Position numbers and translations under genes: made by a program
The notes under the pieces: model-generated
Database searches by the model: none
Seen by the model: only the letters and a program-made list of their open reading frames with translations
What the model was told of the DNA's origin: nothing
Assembly: GCF_946221105.1 (NCBI RefSeq)
Contig: NZ_CAMICL010000004.1
Coordinates: forward strand, 20,324 to 84,323
Direction: 5' to 3'
Length of the DNA: 64,000 nucleotides
From: an uncultured Corynebacterium sp.
GTDB taxonomy: Bacteria; Actinomycetota; Actinomycetes; Mycobacteriales; Mycobacteriaceae
Shown: positions 40,106-47,068 of the stretch, in pieces
Layout of the letters: every line of letters begins with the position of its first letter
Numbering within the stretch: position 1 is the stretch's first letter

Positions 40106-40375
40106 TTATAGCCGAAAAGGGGATGCGGACAAATTGTTGGAGTGCATGTGGGGGACTTTGTCTCGTTGTTCTGCACTCGGTGCTTGTCGGTGTTCGGCGA
40201 TGGTGGTGTAGCCGTCGCCGAGTGTCGACTTCAATCGTCTGTGGATGTAGAAGTCGATGTAGGTGTCAATATAGTCGCGCATCTGCGCCACCGTCATCGT
40301 TGACACCACCGGCCTGCCTTTGAGCAGTTCTTGTTTCATCGTGCCGAAGAACCCCTCGGTGCGCGCGTTGTCGCC
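40106..40375 (-). pseudogene. IS3-family transposase remnant (C-terminal part)
   Basis: The end of an IS3 OrfB: DNARTEGFFGTMKQELL, then YIDTYIDFYIHRRLKSTLG and TIAEHR, the usual third-acidic-residue region and tail. The catalytic Asp residues upstream are missing, so it is not functional. It marks the left edge of the accessory island, next to mnmA. Confidence 0.8.
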
Positions 40376-40660
40376 CCTGCCGCACCTCCCGCAGCTGCCG
40401 GACCGCGGCATCGGCTCGGACCTGATCGGCCGTACCGCCGCCATGCTGTTGGCGGGGCGTTTTCTCGTGCGGAGGTTTGTCCATCATGGCGCGTACCTCC
40501 TTCAACAGATCAGCGAGCCGGTGCACACGTTTGTGCTGGCAGTACCAACTATAGGCAGTGGGATCGTCGCCGGTGTAGAAGGGGCTGCGGCTAAAGCGGT
40601 GGGAAAAGCGCGGGTCATGGTCCAACAGCTCCCCAAGCGCACAGCTGGTAGCCGACAGCA
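40376..40660 (-). other. Unrecognised gene fragment between IS remnants
   Basis: This stretch belongs to neither transposase. One minus frame is open through it and reads LLDHDPRFSHRFSRSPFYTG, then AYSWYCQHKRVHRLADLLKE. It has no start of its own and runs into IS3 and IS1249-like sequence on either side, so it looks like a leftover piece of an unknown gene. Confidence 0.4.
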
Positions 40661-41138
40661 GGGGTCTTTGATCAGGGTTTTCTCGTTCATCCATCCCTGG
40701 TAGATCGTGGAGAATTCGTGCAGCTGCGCACCCCATGCGGCGGCTTCGTCCAGGGTGGTGATCCGGGTGAGTTTCAGCGCGAGTGTGTAGATGGTGCGCC
40801 CGGCGTCGGTGCGTGGTTGTGAGGTGGTGTAGCGGTGTACCACGCGTTGGGCGTGGACGAGGCAGCGTTGGATTTTCGTGGTGGGCCAGCACTTTTTGAT
40901 CGCGCTGTATGCTCCTTGGCCGCCGTCGATGCTGGCGATGAGTGGGGCTTCGATGCGTTTGAGCAGTCGTTGGTAGTCGCGTGTGGTTTCGTGTTTGCAC
41001 CAGTGCCAGGCGATGACGTGTTCGATGGTCGCCGCGATAATCAAACAGCCGCCGGCGGTGTGGGTGCCGTTGAGGAAAATTTGGTCGTAGATCCGCTTGT
41101 CGTGGCCGGCGGTGGGGTCTGGCACATCAACGAGCCAG
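40661..41138. repeat. 478-bp direct repeat, left copy (right copy 43099-43576)
   Basis: Positions 40661-41138 and 43099-43576 match base for base at a constant offset of 2,438, apart from a few mismatches near 40687-40698. Both cover the same part of the transposase. Recombination between them would excise a 2,438-bp circle carrying bacteriocin-like cassette 1. Confidence 0.85.
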
Positions 41139-41386
41139 CACCACTTGAAGCGTCGCTTCATGGTGGCTCGGCTGACGCCGTTTCGTTTGGCTAAATCGTC
41201 CAGTGATGTCGCGGTGGTGCAATGCTCGATGAACTGGGTGAACACCGCCGCGTTGGTGATGTCGCCGCGGCGTTTGACGTGGGAGGCGCCGCATTGTTTG
41301 CACCGCCATCTGGTGGTGCCTTTGCTGGTGGTGCCGTTGCGTTTCATTTCACCGCCGCAGTAGCAGCGTGGCCGGTTCTTTGACAT
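40661..41386 (-). pseudogene. IS1249-like transposase copy 1, C-terminally truncated
   Basis: From ATG 41386 the normal N-terminus is present: CYCGGEMKRNG and CKQCG zinc ribbon, HTH with RATMKRRFKW, then LVDVPDPTAGHDKRIYDQIF and SIDGGQGAYSAIKKCWPTTK, part of the DDE core. Homology to copy 2 ends at 40661 (after IKDP), where the frame runs into unrelated sequence. The final third including the last catalytic residue is lost, so it should be inactive. Confidence 0.85.
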
Positions 41387-41521
41387 TTCGACACACCACG
41401 TCGCGCACAGCACACCAACGCTGCCACACCGAGGATCTCCCGTCCGGGGGCCAGATATATGCCGCGGGAGCATATACTTTCCTGAAACCTACAGGTCAAT
41501 CACCGAAAATCGGCGATTCCG

Positions 41522-41544
41522 GACACAGTTTTGGCCCTTAACCG
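41522..41544. repeat. Terminal inverted repeat of IS copy 1
   Basis: GACACAGTTTTGGCCCTTAAC (41522-41542) matches, inverted, the sequence at 42604-42624 in 18 of 21 positions. It lies 136 bp upstream of the transposase start. Confidence 0.75.
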
Positions 41545-41613
41545 ACATTGGCATGCGTCCATTTATCGGCGTGACATTCTCATTAATGCTCTGCCGTTCA
41601 TTGGGCGAAAGAA

Positions 41614-41686
41614 TATGTTACCGTTCACCTCACAGGGCTTCTTAAGTGGGCAAGAGATCACAGGACATCTCGACAGAGCAAGCTCT
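41614..41686 (+). promoter_or_regulatory. Putative promoter and leader hairpin of cassette 1
   Basis: TATGTT (41614-41619) is a possible -10 box with no good -35, suggesting a need for an activator. In the leader, AGAGC-AA-GCTCT (41675-41686) can form a small hairpin about 30 nt before the gene. Confidence 0.35.
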
Positions 41687-41715
41687 CGCAGAATATTTTT
41701 AGAAAGAGGTTAGGA

Positions 41716-42351
41716 ATGCGCTTACTCTTTAGAAGGGCATTGGCAGTTGCACTTTCGGTATCGGCGCTAGGAATCTCCTCCCCTACGACGGTAACGGCAA
41801 AGCCAATTGACGTCGCCGAGGCGCAGATGTTAATTGCCGAGGACTCGAACCTCACCGTGGCTGAAGAGGCATCTTTTAGGGCGATGGACAGGTATGTTGA
41901 TTTTGAACATGCACGGTTTGATTATCGAGCAGCTCAGTCGGATCCAGACGTGGATTCCGGTGTACTGAATGAGTTCTCAGGAACTCTTCTTGCGCAAGGC
42001 TGGAATGTTGACGCGGACGAATCAGAACTAGCGATTCTTGAACGCGAAGCGGATACTATCGAACCGGCCATTCAGTTTTTCGATGCATGTCAAGGACGGA
42101 ATGGGTTCCAAAAGCTACCACCCGGTGTCTTGCTAAATAGCTGCGCAGCATCTGCACTCCAGAATTTGTACGCCTCTGGCGCTGGTGTTGCCGCGTTAGC
42201 TGCGTTAATTACTGCAGAAACAGGTGTAGGCGGGGTTCTTGCTGGCGCTATTGCTGGAGTCTTAGCGGCGGAATCTGGCATTTTAGGCATCTGCGGTTCG
42301 TGGAATCGAGGAATTAGACTTTTCCCTGGTGGAGTTTGCTGGTCACAGTAG
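41716..42351 (+). CDS. Secreted bacteriocin-like precursor, cassette 1
   Basis: 211 residues, not matched to a family I recognise. Residues 1-28 form a Sec signal peptide (RLLFRRALAVALSVSALG... VTA). Residues 29-140 are a hydrophilic acidic pro-region. Residues 141-211 are a very hydrophobic Ala/Gly-rich segment ending GICGSWNRGIRLFPGGVCWSQ. Cysteines are at 125, 143, 193 and 208, allowing disulfides after export. The layout (signal, pro-region, hydrophobic C-terminus, tiny membrane protein just downstream) resembles SdpC-type toxins. AGAGG precedes the ATG. Base composition is clearly AT-richer than the chromosome. Confidence 0.6.
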   Translation: MRLLFRRALAVALSVSALGISSPTTVTAKPIDVAEAQMLIAEDSNLTVAEEASFRAMDRYVDFEHARFDYRAAQSDPDVDSGVLNEFSGTLLAQGWNVDADESELAILEREADTIEPAIQFFDACQGRNGFQKLPPGVLLNSCAASALQNLYASGAGVAALAALITAETGVGGVLAGAIAGVLAAESGILGICGSWNRGIRLFPGGVCWSQ

Positions 42352-42357
42352 GTATAA

Positions 42358-42546
42358 ATGCGCTTGCTACGTGTTGTCATCGGTATCATTATCGCTATAG
42401 GTGTTATCCTGAGTATTATTCAAGTAGCACTTTCTGCGTGGTCTAATCCGATTTTGTCCGTAGGTCCCATTTTATCGATTATAGGTGCTCTAGCGGGCAT
42501 TTTGTACGTAGTCTTGGTGAGTTACCGTAAACGAGGCAGAGGCTAG
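42358..42546 (+). CDS. Two-TM small protein, putative immunity protein of cassette 1
   Basis: 62 residues, starting 6 nt after the precursor stop (RBS AGTAGG). Two hydrophobic helices (about residues 5-28 and 34-54), then a basic tail YRKRGRG. Size, topology and position fit a bacteriocin immunity protein; no sequence family recognised. Confidence 0.6.
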   Translation: MRLLRVVIGIIIAIGVILSIIQVALSAWSNPILSVGPILSIIGALAGILYVVLVSYRKRGRG

Positions 42547-42600
42547 TATATTCAAATTCTTGTTTTCTGCGTGAGCCGCTAGTCTATAATTACTATTTGA

Positions 42601-42624
42601 GCGTTAAGGGTCAAAAAGTGTGTC
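42601..42624. repeat. Terminal inverted repeat of IS copy 2
   Basis: GTTAAGGGTCAAAAAGTGTGTC (42603-42624) is the inverted counterpart of the repeat at 41522-41542. It lies just after the transposase 3' end and marks the right border of cassette 1. Confidence 0.75.
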
Positions 42625-42645
42625 TGTCTCGGCGTGTCGCGGGGG

Positions 42646-43641
42646 TTAGATTTGGCCTTTTTGGATGCCGATTGAGTGGGTGTAGTCGGTGTCGATAGCG
42701 TTGTCGTAGAGGGCTGGTCGTCCGGTTTCTTGGTCGGCTTGGTTCTCGTTTCGGGTGAGGGTGGATACTTTGGCGAGTTGGCCCTGGCCCCAGTCGGACT
42801 GCCTGGCGATTCGTACTGGATCGTCAGGCAGCTCCGTTTTTAAATAGAGCCACCAATCCAGCATGCGGCGTTGTCGTTCACCGGACCTGCCGCGGTGGGT
42901 TCTGGCGAGCAGTTTGAGCTGGGCGTTGATCCCGCCTTCCAGGCTGTTGGTGGTGGATTTGATCCGCTCGGGCGCAAGGACTGCTGCTGGTGGGGTGAGA
43001 TAGACAAACAGCAGCTCAGACCGGAATAGGTGGTTGAGGCTGTTGTATGCCTTGCGCACGTTGCGATGCGTCCACACCCGTGTCCATGCACCGGTTTTGG
43101 GGTCTTTGATCAGGGTTTTCTCGTCCATCCATGGCCGGTAGATCGTGGAGAATTCGTGCAGCTGCGCACCCCATGCGGCGGCTTCGTCCAGGGTGGTGAT
43201 CCGGGTGAGTTTCAGCGCGAGTGTGTAGATGGTGCGCCCGGCGTCGGTGCGTGGTTGTGAGGTGGTGTAGCGGTGTACCACGCGTTGGGCGTGGACGAGG
43301 CAGCGTTGGATTTTCGTGGTGGGCCAGCACTTTTTGATCGCGCTGTATGCTCCTTGGCCGCCGTCGATGCTGGCGATGAGTGGGGCTTCGATGCGTTTGA
43401 GCAGTCGTTGGTAGTCGCGTGTGGTTTCGTGTTTGCACCAGTGCCAGGCGATGACGTGTTCGATGGTCGCCGCGATAATCAAACAGCCGCCGGCGGTGTG
43501 GGTGCCGTTGAGGAAAATTTGGTCGTAGATCCGCTTGTCGTGGCCGGCGGTGGGGTCTGGCACATCAACGAGCCAGAACGGTTCGAATCGGCGTCGCAGC
43601 GTGCGCGGCGAGCACCCCACACGGCGGGCAAGGATCGAGTC
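42646..43641 (-). pseudogene. IS1249-like transposase copy 2, chimeric and N-terminally truncated
   Basis: The C-terminal half is intact (NSLEGGINAQLKLLARTHRGRSGERQRRMLDWW, ending IGIQKGQI). From 43576 inward the DNA is nearly identical to copy 1, but beyond it the protein switches to a different, related N-terminus: HTH SILARRVGCSPRTLRRRFEPF instead of RNGVSRATMKRRFKW. The zinc-ribbon N-terminus is absent, and the open frame upstream only reads the reverse of the cassette 2 leader. The junction suggests recombination between two related elements. Confidence 0.8.
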
Positions 43642-43672
43642 GGCACCTCTAAATCCATGGTTCTTACAAGTC

Positions 43673-43767
43673 GATACTTTCGTATCAATATCCTTCCAGA
43701 CGGAGGAAAGACGTTGAAGAGACTTAATTTCCCCATTAGATGTAGTGGTGGGCAGCTTGAAAGCTGC
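43673..43767 (+). promoter_or_regulatory. Putative promoter region of cassette 2
   Basis: TTGAAG (43714-43719) and TTAGAT (43736-43741) are separated by 16 nt. Upstream is a palindrome GATAC-TTTC-GTATC (43673-43686), a possible regulator site. The leader begins with a perfect hairpin GCAGCTT-GA-AAGCTGC (43752-43767). Confidence 0.45.
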
Positions 43768-43807
43768 TGTCTTGTCCCTCTTTTCATCAATCCGAAAGGA
43801 TCTATTT

Positions 43808-44386
43808 ATGCTTTTGAAGAAAGCTTTAATCCTCCCTATCGCTGTTTCTACCGCTCTCGTCACAGTCCCTGTCGCTACGGCCAGCGCAGCTCCTGCCATG
43901 CAGGAGCGGGAGTGCGTCGAGACTCACCAGGTTCCCACTACTCTCGGTGCAGACCGAGAGACTGTTTCGGAAAATGACCTCAAACAAATCAATGAGGATA
44001 TCGAGTCCGCGGGTGGTTCCCCGTTGCCTGCGGGAACAGTTGAGTACGGGTTCAACGCTGATGGTGACGCGGTAGCCATTGACTCCAACGGTCGGGAAAC
44101 AGTCTTGTCTTCAGCAAAGAAGATGGATGCTGAGCTGAATTCAGTACTAGTCCAGACTAGGTCCGCAGCGGACCAAGACGATAAGGGAGTTCTTAGCGCA
44201 GCTGCCGCAACCATTGCTGGTTGTGCAGGTGGCGTAATCGGTTACGATACAATCCTGGAAATTTTAGAGAAGAGGGTTTCCTACTGGGCCTTGGTAAAGT
44301 TCCTCGCTAAGAAAATTGGACCTGGACTTGCGATCAGCTGCATTGCCGGTGCAGGTGGCGCCCTTGCCGATCACATGGGCTGGTAA
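43808..44386 (+). CDS. Secreted bacteriocin-like precursor, cassette 2
   Basis: 192 residues, AAAGGA about nine bases before the ATG. Residues 1-28 are a signal peptide (LLKKALILPIAV ... ATASA). Residues 29-128 are a hydrophilic pro-region with Cys36. The C-terminal 60 residues are hydrophobic with basic residues (TIAGCAGGVIGYDTILEIL, VSYWALVKFLAKKIGPGL, AISCIAGAGG) and end in GW; Cys139 and Cys178 could form a disulfide. Same plan as the cassette 1 precursor but little direct sequence similarity. No function can be proved from sequence. Confidence 0.6.
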   Translation: MLLKKALILPIAVSTALVTVPVATASAAPAMQERECVETHQVPTTLGADRETVSENDLKQINEDIESAGGSPLPAGTVEYGFNADGDAVAIDSNGRETVLSSAKKMDAELNSVLVQTRSAADQDDKGVLSAAAATIAGCAGGVIGYDTILEILEKRVSYWALVKFLAKKIGPGLAISCIAGAGGALADHMGW

Positions 44387-44389
44387 AAA

Positions 44390-44581
44390 ATGCGCCGAAT
44401 GGTAACGATTTGCGGATTCTTAGTGGCACTTGGCATATTTCGTTTTTACACTGATATGCCTTGGTCCTCTTCTGTATTCTTTGCAGTCATCGCTGGGCTT
44501 ATCGCAGGTGTAGCTCTGACAAAATCCGGGTGGCAGGCAGCCCGTCGAATTGTGCATAACTTTTCTCGGGGATGGTCCTAG
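44390..44581 (+). CDS. Two-TM small protein, putative immunity protein of cassette 2
   Basis: 63 residues, starting 3 nt after the precursor stop, so probably translationally coupled. Two hydrophobic helices (about 5-20 and 27-45) and a basic amphipathic tail (WQAARRIVHNFSRGWS). Same size, topology and position as the cassette 1 partner. Confidence 0.6.
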   Translation: MRRMVTICGFLVALGIFRFYTDMPWSSSVFFAVIAGLIAGVALTKSGWQAARRIVHNFSRGWS

Positions 44582-44693
44582 CACCGAGTGCCAGGATTGA
44601 ATCAAGGTCGGGTGCAAAACACTCGTACTATGAAAAGGTTGGTGGGCTCACTCGAGCACTAAGCGGCGTGGGTCCGCCAACTATATAGGCCGT

Positions 44694-45317
44694 TCAGAAT
44701 GAGAGCGCTATGAGCTCTGCCCTGGATCTGCAGTCCATCTTCTTTAGCAGGATAGACACCATTCTTTTTACGTGGGGCTCCGAGTAGAATAACGCGTTCG
44801 CTATTTGCCTGTTACTTTTTCCTTGGCACAGCAATTGCATGACGGTTTCCTCGTTATCGGTCAAGGAGGCTTGCTCTATCCGTTCGGAGAAACGCCCCCA
44901 TGAGGACCGGGCAACCAGCCGTTTCACGCATTGAGGTGACAGACTGGTCCCTCCGTTGAGTGCATCCCTGAGCGCCTGAATGATTTTCTGCGGTGGCTGG
45001 CCTTTAATGACGTACCCGGACGCCCCACGCGCAAGAGAAGTAATCATCGTATCGTCAGTGTCGTATGCTGTCATCACGACAAAGACAGGTGGGGCATCGA
45101 AACTGTTCAACTTCTTCAGCAGTTCGATCCCATCCATATCGGGCATACGTACATCAGACAATACGATGTCGCAGGTGTGATTGTTGAGCCATGTTAGTGC
45201 ACTGCGCCCGTTTGTGGCAGTGGCGATAACTTCTAGGTCTGGAGCTTTAGAGAAGTAAACCGGAAATGATTCACGGATTACGGGATCATCATCAACAAGC
45301 AGGATCGTGAAACTCAT
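44694..45317 (-). CDS. LuxR-type response regulator of the island
   Basis: 207 residues from ATG 45317. Receiver domain with acidic LVDDD, phosphoacceptor Asp55 in LSDVRMPDMDG, Thr in VMTAYD and Lys in VIKGQPP. C-terminal HTH (LTDNEETVMQLLCQGKSNRQIANAL...VKRMVSILLKKM). Its start overlaps the stop of the small peptide gene (ATGA). Likely target promoters are the two nearby cassettes; inference. Confidence 0.88.
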   Translation of the reverse strand: MSFTILLVDDDPVIRESFPVYFSKAPDLEVIATATNGRSALTWLNNHTCDIVLSDVRMPDMDGIELLKKLNSFDAPPVFVVMTAYDTDDTMITSLARGASGYVIKGQPPQKIIQALRDALNGGTSLSPQCVKRLVARSSWGRFSERIEQASLTDNEETVMQLLCQGKSNRQIANALFYSEPHVKRMVSILLKKMDCRSRAELIALSF

Positions 45318-45481
45318 TTGCTGCACCAAGGGTGTGTTTGACCCTTACTGCACCCCAGCCAGTCCTTAATAAACTGGTTCGTTTGGATCACTGGTTCACC
45401 CTCAGTGGAAGGTGCCACGACTGGTGGAAGGGGACCTGCCGCAAGGCCAACGGTGAAGATTAGAGAGGCCAACATTTTCAT
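45314..45481 (-). CDS. Small secreted peptide, candidate signal peptide (pheromone) for the kinase
   Basis: 55 residues encoded between kinase and regulator on the same strand, with its TGA overlapping the regulator ATG. Residues 1-23 form a signal peptide (KMLASLIFTVGLAAG ... VVA). The mature part would be about 30 residues ending DWLGCSKGQTHPWCSK, where two cysteines eight residues apart can close a disulfide loop. A start further upstream would overlap the kinase gene. GAAAGG lies 13 nt before ATG 45481; ATG 45475 is an alternative. The role is inferred from position and form. Confidence 0.6.
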   Translation of the reverse strand: MKMLASLIFTVGLAAGPLPPVVAPSTEGEPVIQTNQFIKDWLGCSKGQTHPWCSK

Positions 45482-45498
45482 ATCAATTACGGAACCTT

Positions 45499-46620
45499 TC
45501 AAACCGGAACCTGGAAAGTAATCGTCCAACGGGCATCAGTGCTGTCTAGTGTCATGCTTCCGCCTACGATAGCAATCGTTCGTTGCATAGAGTCTAGACC
45601 GAAATTGCTGGAGCCAGCTCGCCCACGGCCAAGCCTATAGGTGTTGGCGAGAGTCACCGTCACTTTTTCGGTATTTGCAGTCGCGGTGATACTAACTGTG
45701 GAATAAGGGACGGCATATTTGATGATGTTGGCACTAGCTTCAGATAGGCATTGACTGAGCGCCCTTTTGATAGACTCAGCGCCAGGATCCACACGAATAG
45801 TCGTGGTGGTCTCAACGTGAAACCCGGCCTCCTGAAGTGAACGGGCAGTTTGCATCACTGTCATTGTTAGTGCCGGTTCGGTCACCTGCGGATGATTAAT
45901 CGTCTGGGCATTGAGCTCATCTACCAGCGTGCGGATGTCACCCATTGATTTACGCGCTGTGGCGGCACACCGCTGTAGAGCTTGCTCCTTCTCCGGCATG
46001 GAAATCGCTAGTGCTTCAAGTCTTGCTATCAGCGCGGTTAAATCAGCAGCCACCATGTCATGAAGAAATCCCGCTACCTCTACCTGACGTTTGCGCATCT
46101 GGAACTTCTGTCGCATCTCTTTTGTGTGCACCCTAGCGATAAACCACCCGGCAGCAAAGGCACTGACCATCATGAGAGTAAAGGTGGTTACAGACTGGGG
46201 ATCCATACTCAACGACTTTTGATCTGGGGAGAAAAACCCGAGTAGCGTCGTAATAGCAGCAAAGACCACAGCAGTCTTGTACTTGTGTTGCGCAGTAACC
46301 ACCGTAACCAGCAGAACCGCCGTCAATGTCAACAGATCGGGCGAATGGCCAGACAAGTTAACGAACGCGAGCAAAATAAGACATCCCAAAACTGCAGCAG
46401 TAGGAAGATATGCCGCAAGAGGCAGTGTAGCCACTAAAAAGAGGAATAAAACCCCGGTACCAACATCGACAGGAGCGATCACCAGCACACGCAAGCCCCA
46501 CAAGACAAGGGCAAACAGGCACAGCACCAGTGCTATCGATAGGCGAAAAGAACGAAAAAAATTAACAAACACATTGAATACCAATAGCTCTATCGACGGA
46601 AAACATAAAAGAATAGTCAA
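45499..46620 (-). CDS. Membrane histidine kinase of the island
   Basis: 373 residues. Residues about 12-165 hold six or seven hydrophobic segments, then a HisKA_3-like dimerisation helix with phosphoacceptor His187 (VAGFLHDMVAADLTALIARLEAL) and an HATPase domain (N-box SEASANIIKYA, then FGLDSMQRTIAIVGG). A polytopic sensor with a NarL-type partner is the layout of peptide-sensing kinases such as ComP or AgrC-like proteins. The start is unclear: TTG 46620, or GTG 46572. Confidence 0.85.
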   Translation of the reverse strand: MTILLCFPSIELLVFNVFVNFFRSFRLSIALVLCLFALVLWGLRVLVIAPVDVGTGVLFLFLVATLPLAAYLPTAAVLGCLILLAFVNLSGHSPDLLTLTAVLLVTVVTAQHKYKTAVVFAAITTLLGFFSPDQKSLSMDPQSVTTFTLMMVSAFAAGWFIARVHTKEMRQKFQMRKRQVEVAGFLHDMVAADLTALIARLEALAISMPEKEQALQRCAATARKSMGDIRTLVDELNAQTINHPQVTEPALTMTVMQTARSLQEAGFHVETTTTIRVDPGAESIKRALSQCLSEASANIIKYAVPYSTVSITATANTEKVTVTLANTYRLGRGRAGSSNFGLDSMQRTIAIVGGSMTLDSTDARWTITFQVPV

Positions 46621-46622
46621 GA

Positions 46623-47068
46623 ATGAAGGTCACGGTTCACCTCAACACCCAGTTTCTGAATGTCCAACTGTCGACAATAGACGTCTCCCCCTCCTGGGAG
46701 GTGATCTTCTTCAACACTGCGCGACCGACTTCGAGACCATTCGCGCGATCCCCGAGCCGGAGGAAACGCTCGGGCGTTTTGGCGAGCACCTGCTGCATAC
46801 GCCGAAGCTTATAGACGTCCCGTGGCTGACCTGCGACCCGCGCCGCGCTGACAAGGACGCGCTGGCCCGGCTGTTGGACGCTGGCTCACGCATCACGATC
46901 CCGACGATGGTCCCGCGCGAGCTTTACGACCTGTTCGACGAGCTGCAGATCGACCCGGCCGAAACGACAGTGGACGTCTACGCCGAGCCAGCCGCCACTC
47001 TGGTGGGCACGGCAGCGAACTACCGGGCGGCCAGGGAGATGGCCGAGGCACTTACAGTGGAGGTATGA
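46623..47068 (+). pseudogene. Hypothetical gene with apparent frameshift at the island edge
   Basis: ATG 46623 opens a frame reading VTVHLNTQFLNVQLSTIDVSPSWEVIFFN; from about 46715 the coding character moves to another frame, DFETIRAIPEPEETLGRFGEHLLHTPKLIDVPWLT, continuing to 47068 (ending AREMAEALTVEV). One indel would join the two into a ~148-residue protein. I do not recognise the family. Composition returns to chromosomal GC here. A recent mutation, a sequencing error or island insertion into the 5' end are the alternatives. Confidence 0.5.

Larger units (their letters stand above)
40661..41545 (-). mobile_element. IS1249-like element, copy 1 (5' part with one terminal repeat)
   Basis: Contains the 5' two thirds of a transposase and a terminal inverted repeat at 41522-41542. 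The other end is missing. Its outer end faces the first bacteriocin-like cassette. Confidence 0.75.
42601..43650 (-). mobile_element. IS1249-like element, copy 2 (3' part with one terminal repeat)
   Basis: Carries the 3' part of the transposase gene and its terminal repeat; the 5' end is replaced by diverged sequence near 43577 and then by the AT-rich upstream region of cassette 2. Same orientation as copy 1. Confidence 0.75.

Noticed and set aside
40661..43650. A functional composite transposon carrying cassette 1
   Set aside because: Both IS copies lack part of the transposase and one terminal repeat each, so neither can mobilise the segment alone; homologous recombination remains possible.
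43273..43977. 234-codon plus-strand frame through IS copy 2 and cassette 2
   Set aside because: Mostly antisense to the transposase, then out of frame with the precursor gene; no start site.
46277..46622. Plus-strand open frame upstream of the frameshifted gene
   Set aside because: Antisense to the kinase transmembrane region; only the part after about 46715 has coding character.
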